Positions 16,071 to 25,105 of a stretch of 64,000 nucleotides of DNA are shown here, one piece after another; positions within the stretch are counted from its first letter, which is position 1; each line of letters starts with the position of its first letter. The notes beneath the pieces are model-generated. The model was not told the DNA's origin and searched no databases. It saw nothing but the letters and a program-made list of their open reading frames with translations. Source of the DNA: Dyadobacter sp. SG02. Lineage in GTDB: Bacteria > Bacteroidota > Bacteroidia > Cytophagales > Spirosomataceae. The translations under genes were made by a program, and so were the position numbers. The stretch covers positions 744,001 to 808,000 of the forward strand of contig NZ_FNYL01000002.1 of the NCBI RefSeq assembly GCF_900109045.1, given 5' to 3'.

Positions 16071-17954
16071 ATGCATCTGAACAGCGCCCTGATTTTCCGC
16101 AACCTAACCGAAGGTATTATTTTGTTGGACGAAACAGGCAGAATCACGACTTGCAACGCCGCGGCAAGCGCAATCACCGGCTACGAAGAGACTGAAATAG
16201 AGGCCAAACCGTTTTACACGATCGGCGACGGCCAGGACGACCCCATCAAATACCGCTACGAACTAGACCAGGTACAGAAAAAGAAGAAGTTTGTCGTGGA
16301 AGGTTGGAAGCTGAGAAAAGATCACACCCGGTACTGGGCAGAAACTTCCTATTCCCTGCTTTTCGACGATGCAGAACGTTTCGCCGGGTACTGTGTGCTG
16401 CTGCGGGATATTACCGACCAGAAGAAAAAACAACTCGATCTCCTCGAAAGCGAGGAACGCTACCGACTGATGGTGGAGGCGATCCGTGACTATTCGATAT
16501 TCATGCTGGACCCGGAAGGCCATGTACTGACCTGGAACGACGGCGGGACGTTTATCCACGGTTATACCGAAAACGAAATCGTGGGTAAGCATTTCTCGGT
16601 GTTTTACCCGGCCACCGACCAACTCGACGAGAAGCCGAAAGAGAAATTGCAGGTCGCCCGCGACGCGGGTTCGTACCGGGAAGAAGGCTGGCGCGTGAAA
16701 AAAGACGGCTCGCTGTTCTGGGCCAGTGTGGTACTCACCGCGCTGTTCAACGAGCGGAATGTGCTGATAGGCTATTCCAAAGTGACCCGCGACCTTACGC
16801 ATAGGCTCAAAGACGAGGAGGTATTGCGGCAAAGCGAAGCCCGGTATCGTTCCCTGGTGGAGCAGGTGGGAGACTACGGGATATTCATGCTCGATACGAA
16901 AGGCCGGATTGTCAGTTGGAACGAAGGCGCCCGGCGCATCAAAGGTTACAGCGCAGAAGATGTCATCGGAAAGTATTTTTCTATCTTTTATCCCGAGGAA
17001 GATATTCTGAACGGGAAACCCGCCTGGGAGTTGAAAGTGGCCAGGTCCAGTGGCAAATACGAAGAAGAAGGGTGGCGCTTGAGGAAAGACGGGAGCCGTT
17101 TTTGGGCAAATATCGTCATTACCTCGGTGTATGATACCGAAGGTCGGCTGAGTGGTTTTTCGAAAGTGACCCGCGATCTTACCGAGCGTAAGATGAGCGA
17201 ACAGGCATTGCAGGAGAGTTCCGACAAATACCGGCAGCTGGCCGAAGAGCTTTCGGTAACCAATAGCGAGCTGTCTTCGGTAAACCGGGAGTTGGAGCAG
17301 TTTACAGCCATTGTTTCGCATGATTTGAAAGAGCCCGTGCGCACCGTGCGGAGCTTTCTACACCTGATGGACCAGCAACTCGACCAGCAGAAGTTCGACC
17401 TCTTGAAGCCTAGTATCGGAAAAGGCATTCTCGCGGCCCAGCGCATGCATGAGCTGATCGATAATCTGCTGCATTATTCGCAACTGAGCAAAATAGGGTT
17501 GCAACGGCAGAAGCTGAAAGTGGACGAAGTAATCGGCGAGGCGATCCAGAATCTGAACGATGCCGTGGAGCAATCGGGTGCGGAGATCCGCGTGGAAAGC
17601 GAGGTGCAGTTCATTTACGGCGATCGTATTCAGTTGGTCCAGCTTTTTCAAAATCTGCTCGCCAATGCATTGAAATTCACAAATGGCCTGACGCCCGAAG
17701 TGAAGGTAAAATCCTGGATGGAAAATGGCAGCGTGCGGTTCGTCGTCGAGGATAACGGCATCGGTATTTCACCGGAAAACCTGGAAAAGATCTTCGAGAT
17801 TTTCAGAAGGTTGCATTTTGTGAGCCAATATCCGGGGAACGGGGTGGGCCTGGCCGTTTGCAAAAAAGTCGTTGAGCGGCACCGGGGCAGAATCTGGGCC
17901 GAATCGGCGCAGAACCGCGGTGCCTGCTTTCATATTATGTTACCCAAGATATAA
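16071..17954 (+). CDS. Multi-PAS sensor histidine kinase
   Basis: A 627-residue kinase with no membrane segment. The start at the ATG at 16071 (MHLNSALIFRNLTEGIILLDE) gives a normal first PAS domain; the frame is open 18 codons earlier. Three PAS/PAC units follow each other (about 5-130, 135-265, 270-395), each with the D-x-x-G-x-I/V-x-x-W-N and KDGSxFWA patterns, and the last two are near-duplicates. A coiled coil leads to HisKA with H417 in AIVSHDLKEPVRTV, then a HATPase domain with NLLANALKFTN, EDNGIGISPE and the GNGVGLAVCKKVV box, as in phytochrome-like kinases. The single-domain receiver 10 nt downstream is its likely partner. Confidence 0.92.
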   Translation: MHLNSALIFRNLTEGIILLDETGRITTCNAAASAITGYEETEIEAKPFYTIGDGQDDPIKYRYELDQVQKKKKFVVEGWKLRKDHTRYWAETSYSLLFDDAERFAGYCVLLRDITDQKKKQLDLLESEERYRLMVEAIRDYSIFMLDPEGHVLTWNDGGTFIHGYTENEIVGKHFSVFYPATDQLDEKPKEKLQVARDAGSYREEGWRVKKDGSLFWASVVLTALFNERNVLIGYSKVTRDLTHRLKDEEVLRQSEARYRSLVEQVGDYGIFMLDTKGRIVSWNEGARRIKGYSAEDVIGKYFSIFYPEEDILNGKPAWELKVARSSGKYEEEGWRLRKDGSRFWANIVITSVYDTEGRLSGFSKVTRDLTERKMSEQALQESSDKYRQLAEELSVTNSELSSVNRELEQFTAIVSHDLKEPVRTVRSFLHLMDQQLDQQKFDLLKPSIGKGILAAQRMHELIDNLLHYSQLSKIGLQRQKLKVDEVIGEAIQNLNDAVEQSGAEIRVESEVQFIYGDRIQLVQLFQNLLANALKFTNGLTPEVKVKSWMENGSVRFVVEDNGIGISPENLEKIFEIFRRLHFVSQYPGNGVGLAVCKKVVERHRGRIWAESAQNRGACFHIMLPKI

Positions 17955-17964
17955 GCCGCCGAAC

Positions 17965-18363
17965 ATGAGAACTTTCAGATTAGCCATTGTTGAAAATGAT
18001 GAAGACGAGCGCTATTTTATGTCCGAGGCGTTCAGGTCATCCCGGGAATTTGAAATCCTCGGCGAATTCGCTAACGGCGATCAACTGACGGAATGGCTGC
18101 ATGGCTCACCGGGGGAATTGCCCGAACTGGTCCTGTCGGACCTGAATATGCCGGGCAAAAACGGCTACGACATTATCGACGAGCTTAAAGTAACCTATCC
18201 CGATATCGCGGTTTTCGCGACCTCGACCTCGTCCGTGGTAGCCACGCGCGAGCGATGCATGCGGGCTGGCGCGAAGGATTTCATTGCTAAACCCGACATT
18301 TTCATAGCCTACGATTCGTTCGTCGCCGAGCTGTACCTGCTCGCGTGCCGGTACCTGGGTTAA
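17965..18363 (+). CDS. Single-domain response regulator (CheY-like)
   Basis: A 132-residue stand-alone receiver: acidic cluster ENDEDE (10-15), phosphorylation site D59 in ELVLSDLNMPGKNGYD, T/S in FATSTSSV and K in FIAKPD. No output domain follows. The start is the ATG at 17965, 10 nt after the PAS kinase stop. It would act through protein contacts or as a phosphorelay intermediate. Its stop codon overlaps the stop of the convergent GH28 gene by 4 nt. Confidence 0.92.
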   Translation: MRTFRLAIVENDEDERYFMSEAFRSSREFEILGEFANGDQLTEWLHGSPGELPELVLSDLNMPGKNGYDIIDELKVTYPDIAVFATSTSSVVATRERCMRAGAKDFIAKPDIFIAYDSFVAELYLLACRYLG

Positions 18364-19688
18364 TGGATTATCTTCTCATTTACTTTGACATTCCTGAGCG
18401 TAAAGTCACTGACCACGGATTTGTCGTAAGCGGCGTTTTTGGCGGTAATATTCAGGTTTTCAAAGGTGAATTTCGATAATTTGTCATATTCGCCCGGACT
18501 CACGTCGAAAAACACCTCGCATTTCAGTTTAATGTTTTTCAGGCTGATATGGTCGGAGTAGGAGAGCGGGACGTCCTTTCTGCCTTTCAAATCGAAGAAT
18601 TGCTTCCAGGGCTTCACGTAAATGAGGCTGTACGCGTAACCATCCACATTTTCGACGCTGATGAACTCGTATTTCTGAGGTGTATCGGGCCGCATTTTCA
18701 GCCACAGCACGCGCATTGCGTTCTCGATATGGCAGTTGCGCATGATTACGTTTTTGTTGTGAATGGCCTCGCTCCCGCAGGTCAGCGCCGCGTGGCAGAA
18801 ACCGAAATGGGTGTCCTCAATGATGATATTCGTATTGGCGCCATTGCCGGGATCGGTGTCGGCGTAAGGCCCTTTTCCGCCTTTCAATGCAATGGCGTCG
18901 TCGTTCACGGCCAGATAGCAACCTTTTACGAGTACATTATTACACACGTCCAGGTCGATGGCGTCCGTACTGGGCGCTTTAATGGGCTCGTGCGGTGCCG
19001 TGATCCTGACATTCAGTATCTTAACATTGTTGCATTGATAATAATGGCTCGTCCAGAAGCCCGAATTTTGCAGTGTCACATCCTGCACTTGTACATCATT
19101 GCTTTTCCAGATAAATACGAGCCGCGGGCGCGACACTTCGAGGTTGGTACAATTCGGATTCTCTTTTCGCCGCTGCCAGAATGCTTTCCAGTAATTCAGC
19201 CCGTTGCCGTCGATGATCCCTTTGCCTGAAATCGTGAAACCATTCACGCCGTAGGCATTCACTAATGCGGGAAAATAATCGAGGTTTTGCCCCTCCATCC
19301 GCGACGGCATCATCGGATAATCGGCGATCTTGTCCGAACCTTTCAGCCTGGCGCCTTCCGATACGTACAAATGTGTTTTAGGTTTGAAAAACAATGCACC
19401 GCTCAGGAAAGTACCTTTCGGGATCACCACCACGCCTCCACCCTGCGCACTCGCCTGGTCGATCACACGCTGGATATTCGCAGTTTGCACCACGTTGCTA
19501 TCTCCCGAAACGCCATGTTCGGTAATGACAAACTGCCTGCCCAGTTTCTTTAAATCTATTTTGGAAGTATCTGAAAACCAGGTCGGTATTTTCGCGCCGT
19601 CAGGGAATGTAGTAGATCTGCCGGATTGCGCCAATGCAACGGCAGCAAATAGTGATAGTTGAAATAAAAGCAAGCAGAACTTTTTCAT
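18360..19688 (-). CDS. GH28 polygalacturonase-like glycoside hydrolase
   Basis: A 442-residue exported right-handed beta-helix enzyme of family GH28, hydrolysing galacturonan or related pectic backbones by inversion. Residues 1-20 are a signal peptide ending VALAQ. Active-site landmarks are D242 in STDAIDLD (for NTD), D263/D264 in VNDDAIALK, H299 in FCHAALTCGSE (for GHG), and R326...K331 (for RIK). The altered GHG and RIK motifs suggest a substrate other than plain polygalacturonate, for example rhamnogalacturonan or xylogalacturonan. It stands alone, next to unrelated regulators. Confidence 0.9.
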   Translation of the reverse strand: MKKFCLLLFQLSLFAAVALAQSGRSTTFPDGAKIPTWFSDTSKIDLKKLGRQFVITEHGVSGDSNVVQTANIQRVIDQASAQGGGVVVIPKGTFLSGALFFKPKTHLYVSEGARLKGSDKIADYPMMPSRMEGQNLDYFPALVNAYGVNGFTISGKGIIDGNGLNYWKAFWQRRKENPNCTNLEVSRPRLVFIWKSNDVQVQDVTLQNSGFWTSHYYQCNNVKILNVRITAPHEPIKAPSTDAIDLDVCNNVLVKGCYLAVNDDAIALKGGKGPYADTDPGNGANTNIIIEDTHFGFCHAALTCGSEAIHNKNVIMRNCHIENAMRVLWLKMRPDTPQKYEFISVENVDGYAYSLIYVKPWKQFFDLKGRKDVPLSYSDHISLKNIKLKCEVFFDVSPGEYDKLSKFTFENLNITAKNAAYDKSVVSDFTLRNVKVNEKIIH

Positions 19689-19801
19689 AACCCCTTGAAG
19701 GCTTGTTCTGCTCGCTTTTACTGTCTTTTGACGCTACTAGTTCTTTTCGATCCAGTCGTACAGGTAATCGATTATTCTGAGATATCAGGTTCCACGCCGT
19801 A

Positions 19802-20542
19802 TCAAGCCATCGCCCCATTCAACCCGATCGTCTGCCCGCTGATCCATTTGGCGTCGTCGCTGGCGAGGAAGGCTACGGTTTTGGCGATGTCTTCGGGTTC
19901 GCCGAGGCGGTTGAAGGCGTTCAGGGAGGCGAGGCGGTCGATCAGTTCCTGGGGTTTGCCTTTGGTGAACAGTTCGGTGTTGGTAGGGCCGGGTAGTACC
20001 GCATTCACGTTAATTCCTCGGGAACCTATTTCTTTGGCGAAAACGCGTGTCAGCTGCTCCACGGCACCTTTTGTCGCCACGTAGGTCGCGTAGGTAGGCA
20101 TCATGACGCGCGTCGTCGTGGAGGAGAAGTTGATGATGCTGCCGCCATCGGCCAGGCGGGTCGCGGCCTCGCGGAGCGTGTTGAATGTTCCACGCACATT
20201 CACTTCAAACTGGCGGGTGAAATCTTCATCGGTCGTGTCTTTGAGCAATTTGGTGATCATAATGCCCGCGTTATTGATCAGTATGTCGATTTTACCGAAA
20301 TGCGCGATAGCTGTGTCGAACATGGCTTTCACCTGTTCCGCGTTGCTTACATCGGCCTGTACTGCAATGGCTTCGCTGCCGGCGGATTGGATCGCTGCTA
20401 CCGTTTGTTGCGCTGCTTCCAGACCGCCGGTGTAGTTTACGATGATTTTCGCACCTGCCTGTGCCAGATGAAGGGCTACTGCCGCACCTATTCCCCTTGA
20501 CGCGCCGGTTACCAGGGCTACTTTGTTTTCGAGTGAGTTCAT
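19802..20542 (-). CDS. SDR-family oxidoreductase (FabG-like)
   Basis: A 246-residue short-chain dehydrogenase with all classical motifs: TGASRGIGAAVALHLA for NADP(H) binding, DILINNAGIM, S in IINFSSTTTR, and the catalytic YVATK (within TYATYVATKGAVEQL). The C-terminus ISGQTIGLNGAMA is usual for 3-oxoacyl-ACP-reductase-like SDRs. The substrate is not predictable. It is a single gene between GH28 and a membrane protein. Confidence 0.92.
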   Translation of the reverse strand: MNSLENKVALVTGASRGIGAAVALHLAQAGAKIIVNYTGGLEAAQQTVAAIQSAGSEAIAVQADVSNAEQVKAMFDTAIAHFGKIDILINNAGIMITKLLKDTTDEDFTRQFEVNVRGTFNTLREAATRLADGGSIINFSSTTTRVMMPTYATYVATKGAVEQLTRVFAKEIGSRGINVNAVLPGPTNTELFTKGKPQELIDRLASLNAFNRLGEPEDIAKTVAFLASDDAKWISGQTIGLNGAMA

Positions 20543-20649
20543 GGTCGTTTTTGTTTAGTGTTAAAGAACAATACAAAGATGGCAGGTTGGCCGCGCCCCG
20601 GGCGTACAAGGATTACAGCAAGAGTTGCAAATTTCTCAGATAGCCGTTA

Positions 20650-20685
20650 AAACAAAAAACTGCCGGTGATCCGACAGCTTTTTTG
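20650..20685. terminator. Terminator, probably used in both directions
   Basis: Stem CTGCCGG (20660-20666) and CCGACAG (20671-20677). On the minus strand the one mismatch becomes a G-T wobble and a T-rich run follows (AAAAAA at 20654-20659 on plus), which suits termination of the DUF4153-like gene. On the plus strand CTTTTTTGG follows as well. Confidence 0.75.
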
Positions 20686-20731
20686 GTCAATTTGAAGATA
20701 GTTCGATACAGGCAATACTTTCTAAAAGGGA

Positions 20732-21991
20732 TTATTTAAACCCGAAAATCAATGGGAATAGGAAGATGACCACCGCACTCCAGATGCTGTACAGCGGGAG
20801 GAATATCGCCAGCGAGGCTCCAACTGCGAAAAGGCCTGTTTTTTTGCTCAGTACCGCAAAAAGTTTGAGTCCTACATAAAACAAATGGGCGAGCATCAGT
20901 ACGTTGGCGCCCAGCACGGCGGCGCGGTTGGGCGTGAGTCCCCACTCCGAAATCCGGAACAATACGGCCGATAATGCAATGCTGTTGACGAGCAGCGTCA
21001 CCGCCGATAGCAGGAACAGCAACACAACCTGCGCACGGTTATCGCCGGATGGATCGGTTTCGGCCAGCGAAAAGAAGATCAGGGCCATTACGCCGACCAG
21101 TAATCCGTTGAAAAGAACGAGGAACTCGCGGTCGTGGTAGGGGCTTTTGCCGGCAATCAGCGTGGCAACCAGGTACACGACCAGCATAACCAATGCCACC
21201 GGACTGAATAATTTTGCAATTATAGTCGGTACTTTACGCACGAGCGTGGGTTGCACGCGGGTAATGAACGTTGCCAAGATGGGCACGCACGCCAGTCCGC
21301 ATATGACGATATAGTCGAAATAGAATTTTTGAATGTCCCAGCCAATCAGTTTGAAAAGATTGATCGTAATAGCCGTCGTGAGCCCGCCCGACAACACCAG
21401 CAGCCCCGACATTACGACCAGTTCCCCCGTATACCGCAGGAATTCCAGCCAGTTTTCGCCATTTCGCCATTTCCCGCCGTTGTAAGCAGCTCCCAGCAGC
21501 GACCACAGCCAGAGCGGCAGGTGCAGGCAGGAAAGGATCAGCGTATCGCTCTTTTCATTTTGGGGCAACCAATTGATGAACACGGCCGATGCGATGAGCA
21601 GCAGCACCGCAAAACCCCTTGTTTTCCAGGAAACAGCGTTTTCCCAGGCGAAATAGGCCATCAGTACCGGCGCGACGATGAAACCGATATTGCGCGGGTA
21701 AAAGAAGTCTTCGCTGATGGAAAGCATTTCGGGCAGCTTGGCCAGCAGCGCCGCGAAAAGTGAAGCCGCCACGACGAAAGTACGCTCGGTCGGCGTGCCC
21801 CACGCGGAAGCGCCCCGCAAAAGGTCGTCCTGACTGAAATTGAGCCGCTGGTACCATCCTTCCGCGAGCGGGCTAGTGCGCAATTCGGGGTACAATGCAT
21901 TGAAAGCTGCTTTAAAGCCCGGCTTGTTGCCCCGGTACAACTTTTCGAGTTGCAGGGCATTGTCTTGGTTCAACAGAATTTCTTCGCGCAT
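20732..21991 (-). CDS. Multi-pass membrane protein, DUF4153-like
   Basis: A 419-residue integral membrane protein with a soluble N-terminus of about 75 residues (containing RGNKPGFKAAFNALYPELR) and about ten hydrophobic segments from residue 78 to the end. The arrangement and the FSPVALVMLVVYLVATLIAG-type helices resemble the DUF4153 family of Bacteroidota, which has no known function. No transport signature or catalytic residue was found. It is monocistronic with a clear downstream terminator. Confidence 0.7.
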   Translation of the reverse strand: MREEILLNQDNALQLEKLYRGNKPGFKAAFNALYPELRTSPLAEGWYQRLNFSQDDLLRGASAWGTPTERTFVVAASLFAALLAKLPEMLSISEDFFYPRNIGFIVAPVLMAYFAWENAVSWKTRGFAVLLLIASAVFINWLPQNEKSDTLILSCLHLPLWLWSLLGAAYNGGKWRNGENWLEFLRYTGELVVMSGLLVLSGGLTTAITINLFKLIGWDIQKFYFDYIVICGLACVPILATFITRVQPTLVRKVPTIIAKLFSPVALVMLVVYLVATLIAGKSPYHDREFLVLFNGLLVGVMALIFFSLAETDPSGDNRAQVVLLFLLSAVTLLVNSIALSAVLFRISEWGLTPNRAAVLGANVLMLAHLFYVGLKLFAVLSKKTGLFAVGASLAIFLPLYSIWSAVVIFLFPLIFGFK

Positions 21992-22236
21992 AAAACGATG
22001 ATTGAGAATTGAAATTTAACCTTTTCCGTGGTGAGTAAGTGTGATTGGTATTTTGAAAAGTACTTTGTAATTCAAAGTTAAATATGAATTCAAATTTTGC
22101 AACATAGACAGGCTGATTTTTTTTTCAAAATACCCGGTTTGGCCGTTTACTAATTTTGCTAACCGGTTAATGGATAACGCTTTATTGTCATCAAGGGTCG
22201 CTTTTATTTTGTGTCGAAAATCAAATCGATACAAAA

Positions 22237-22365
22237 ATGGAATGGACGATTAGCATGTGGGCAGGACTGGCCCAGCTCGGGATTGCGGTGGCGATTGCAG
22301 CAATAGGCATCCGGATCGTACTCGAACTGCGGAAAGGCGAATTGACCGACCAACCCGCGAAATAG
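22237..22365 (+). CDS. 42-residue single-span membrane peptide, hypothetical
   Basis: ATG at 22237 to TAG at 22365 encodes a 42-residue peptide beginning MEWTISMW. It has one hydrophobic stretch (AGLAQLGIAVAIAAIGI) followed by a charged tail, RIVLELRKGELTDQPAK. A strong terminator begins 24 nt after the stop, and a near-consensus -7 element (TATTTTG at 22205-22211) with TTG at 22185-22187 precedes it. This gives the short frame its own transcription unit. Function unknown. Confidence 0.6.
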   Translation: MEWTISMWAGLAQLGIAVAIAAIGIRIVLELRKGELTDQPAK

Positions 22366-22389
22366 AGCTCATCAAAGCGCTGAATATGT

Positions 22390-22433
22390 AAGTAAGGTCT
22401 GCAAGCCCACGGGTTTGCAGACCTTACTTTTTT
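22390..22433 (+). terminator. Strong rho-independent terminator, 15-bp perfect stem
   Basis: AAGTAAGGTCTGCAA (22390-22404) pairs perfectly with TTGCAGACCTTACTT (22415-22429) and runs into T residues to 22433. It ends the transcript of the 42-residue membrane peptide. Confidence 0.9.
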
Positions 22434-22466
22434 CAGTGTATATTTCGGGGCATTTTCCTGAACCTT

Positions 22467-23387
22467 ATGAACGAACCATCTTTCCTTAACCGCAGGGATT
22501 TCCTGCTAGCCGCCTCCGCCGGTCTCGCATTGCCGTTAATGCAACCCCTGCATGCATTGGCAAAGGCCAAACCGCTTTTTTCATTCTCCACGCTCGCCTG
22601 CCCGAAATGGGCCTGGGCGACGATCGTCCAATATGCAGCCGACAATGGCTACCAAGGCATCGAGATCCGCGGCGTGCTCGACTGCATGGATTTGCCTAAA
22701 TGCAGCGATTTCGATAGTCCGCAAAACATTGCCCGGTCCCGTAAAATGGCGGAGGACAAGGGATTAAGGATCGTTGATCTCGGTTCGTCGGCGGCATTGC
22801 ATATGGCTGATCCGGCCGTTCGCGCTAAAAACCTCGATGAGGCAAAGCGATTCATAGACCTTGCGCAGCAACTGAATTGTCCTTATGTCCGCGTGTTCCC
22901 CAATGATCTGCCCAAAGACCAGGAAGTAGCCAAAACCGTGGAGCTAATCAGCAGCGGACTGCTTGAACTGGGGGATTATGCTAAAAATACGTCGGTAACC
23001 GTGCTGCTGGAATCGCATGGAGACGTGACCGGCAAGGACATTCTCGCGACCGTAATGGGCAAAGCCGAGCATAAGCATGTCGGCCTGATATGGGACATTT
23101 TCAATATGTGGTCGGTGACGAAAGAGCCTCCGAAAGAGGTGTATGCCAAACTGAAAAAGTACATTCGCCACACGCACATCAAGGACGGACTCCTGAAAGA
23201 CGGGAAGATCGCGTACGTGCAGGTAGGCAAGGGCGAGGGACCTTTGAAGGAGGCGATAGAAGTGCTTGTGAAAGACAACTACAAAGGCTATTACAGCTTC
23301 GAATGGGAGAAAAAATGGCACCCCGAAATCGAGGAGCCGGAAGTGGTGATACCTGCGTATCCGAAGCTGATGCAGCAGTACTTTTAA
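22467..23387 (+). CDS. Tat-exported sugar isomerase/epimerase-like TIM barrel
   Basis: A 306-residue protein of the xylose-isomerase-like TIM-barrel superfamily. The N-terminus NRRDFLLAASAGLALP is a twin-arginine signal, so the folded protein acts in the periplasm. Conserved metal-site neighbourhoods are visible: GYQGIEIRG, PYVRVFPND, VTVLLESHGDV (metal-binding Glu) and HVGLIWDIFNMW, then IRHTHIKDG and YYSFEWEKKWHPEIEEPE at the end. Such proteins isomerise or epimerise sugars or cyclitols. The exact substrate is unknown. Its stop overlaps the convergent GH43 stop within TTAA. Confidence 0.85.
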   Translation: MNEPSFLNRRDFLLAASAGLALPLMQPLHALAKAKPLFSFSTLACPKWAWATIVQYAADNGYQGIEIRGVLDCMDLPKCSDFDSPQNIARSRKMAEDKGLRIVDLGSSAALHMADPAVRAKNLDEAKRFIDLAQQLNCPYVRVFPNDLPKDQEVAKTVELISSGLLELGDYAKNTSVTVLLESHGDVTGKDILATVMGKAEHKHVGLIWDIFNMWSVTKEPPKEVYAKLKKYIRHTHIKDGLLKDGKIAYVQVGKGEGPLKEAIEVLVKDNYKGYYSFEWEKKWHPEIEEPEVVIPAYPKLMQQYF

Positions 23388-24955
23388 TCGTACTTCATTT
23401 CGATCGCTTTAATTTCACTTTTCTGGTTCGCGGCACCGCTGACGCTCACACCCACCCTTGGCGCCCTGTCCCAACGCGGCAGCCAGGGGGCTTCTATTTG
23501 TACGGAGCTGGTCAATGAGTCGATTTTTTGACCTTTTACGCCCCAGCTGAACGTATAGAAGCGACCATAGCGGCTTTGCAGTTCCAGCCGGATATGTTTG
23601 TATTTATCGGGAATTTCCTGCGTTTTGAGAACTTCATACCGGCCGTCTTTCACTTGCCATAGTTCCACGCGGTTCTGGCCGGCGCCATAGCCGATGGCAT
23701 TTTGCGCATCACCATACAGCACGACGTTCTGAAAAACGGTATCCTTGATCACAAACTCGGTAGCGAATGTGTAGCTGCCTTTTCTAATGGTTTGTCCCAG
23801 GAAATTACCCGTCGCGGCGGGATTCCCGCATTCGATTTGCAAGGCAGCTGCCCTGATGGCAAATTGCGGCTTAGGCAGGCTGACATCGAAAACCCATGGC
23901 AGCCTCGTCGTATCACGATCATAATTCACCGAGAAGTTGAGGCTGTTGTGTGCTAGCGGTCCTGCGCCGGCGGGTGATTCGGCTTGCGTGGGCGTGGTTT
24001 TGCCATACCTGAATGCGGGCCAGCGGGTCGTTTCGTCCCAAACCAGCTCGCTGAGCACGCCTTGCCGGCCGGCAAATGTGAAATCGGTGCCATTGTATGC
24101 ATGGTGCAGGTAAAAATAGCGGCGGTCGGGGGTTACCACAACGGTGCCGTGCCCGGGGCATTTCCAGGCATCGTCTCCAAAAAGCACCGGGTTGCCCGTA
24201 TATTTAACCCACGGCCCTTGCAACTTCTCTGCCCTGGCAAGCCCTACCTGGTAATCGCAACGGTCGCCGCAGCAGGCATTGCCGGAATAGAGCATATACC
24301 AATAATTTCCTCTTTTGAAGATAGCCTGCCCTTCGGCACCGCCCGCTTCCCAACCCGCGGGATCGGCCTTAATGAGGCTGAATTCCTTGCCGATTACTTT
24401 CAGGCCGTCCTGTGCAAGCTCTGCGCCGAGCAGTTCGATGTCCCGGTCTTTATCGAGACCATAGGCTTTCCAGGTAATGAATAATTTCCCTTTGTCCTCC
24501 ACCACATAGGCGTCGATAGCCTCTTTGGTCCATTCGATAATTACACCATGATCTTTGAAGCCTTTCGAAAGGTCTTTCGTGCTCGCCACGCCGATCATCG
24601 ATTGCTTGTCCGACTTCCGCCGTGCGGTATAATAAACGAAGAATGTCCCATTTCGGAAAAACAGCTCCGGCGCCCAGTAGCTTCCCATCGTCCATTTGGG
24701 CAGCTCCGCGAAAACCGGTCCGAGATATTCCCAGTTCACCAGGTCTTTGGAAGTATAAATAGGATAAGCAGGGCCCCACTCCGACGAAGTTCCGACGGCA
24801 TAATACGTATCGCCCACGCGTATCACCGACGGATCGGCAAAGTCACCTGCGATAACCGGGTTCCGGTAGGTGATGACCCTCGCCGGGGGCTTTTGGGCAA
24901 ATACATTGGCGGCGTAAAACAGGGTAAGCAGGAATATCGCGGGCAGGAATTTCAT
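23384..24955 (-). CDS. GH43-family glycoside hydrolase, exported
   Basis: A 523-residue five-bladed beta-propeller hydrolase. The signal peptide is 1-20 (ending NVFAQ). The catalytic base is D41 in GDFADPSVIR, the pKa-modulating Asp lies in the IDAYVV segment, and the acid Glu is in AEGQAIFKRG. A C-terminal beta-sandwich (about 330-523) of concanavalin-like type follows the propeller. The SGNACCGDRCDYQVGLA segment is Cys-rich and would form disulfides in the periplasm. GH43 enzymes act on arabinan, arabinoxylan or beta-xylosides; arabinan is the more likely target given the neighbouring pectin enzymes. Confidence 0.9.
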   Translation of the reverse strand: MKFLPAIFLLTLFYAANVFAQKPPARVITYRNPVIAGDFADPSVIRVGDTYYAVGTSSEWGPAYPIYTSKDLVNWEYLGPVFAELPKWTMGSYWAPELFFRNGTFFVYYTARRKSDKQSMIGVASTKDLSKGFKDHGVIIEWTKEAIDAYVVEDKGKLFITWKAYGLDKDRDIELLGAELAQDGLKVIGKEFSLIKADPAGWEAGGAEGQAIFKRGNYWYMLYSGNACCGDRCDYQVGLARAEKLQGPWVKYTGNPVLFGDDAWKCPGHGTVVVTPDRRYFYLHHAYNGTDFTFAGRQGVLSELVWDETTRWPAFRYGKTTPTQAESPAGAGPLAHNSLNFSVNYDRDTTRLPWVFDVSLPKPQFAIRAAALQIECGNPAATGNFLGQTIRKGSYTFATEFVIKDTVFQNVVLYGDAQNAIGYGAGQNRVELWQVKDGRYEVLKTQEIPDKYKHIRLELQSRYGRFYTFSWGVKGQKIDSLTSSVQIEAPWLPRWDRAPRVGVSVSGAANQKSEIKAIEMKYD

Positions 24956-25105
24956 AGGTCATTGATAGATGCAGCTGCGAAGAAAGGCATTTATTTTGGG
25001 ATAAGAAACCCGCAAATGCGGCAAAAGAGTAAGGTTGTGTCGCATTTCGATAGTTGAAATGATGTGAAATAATCGGAATATTGCAGTTGTTACCTGACCT
25101 GAGCA

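Noticed and set aside
16263..17321. 352-residue open frame antisense to the PAS kinase
   Set aside because: The kinase reading is continuous and motif-rich; the antisense frame only reflects its composition and repeats.
22016..22234. 72-residue minus-strand frame in the 22.1-kb intergenic region
   Set aside because: Low-complexity, AT-rich, no ribosome site, and it would cover the promoter of the 42-residue peptide.
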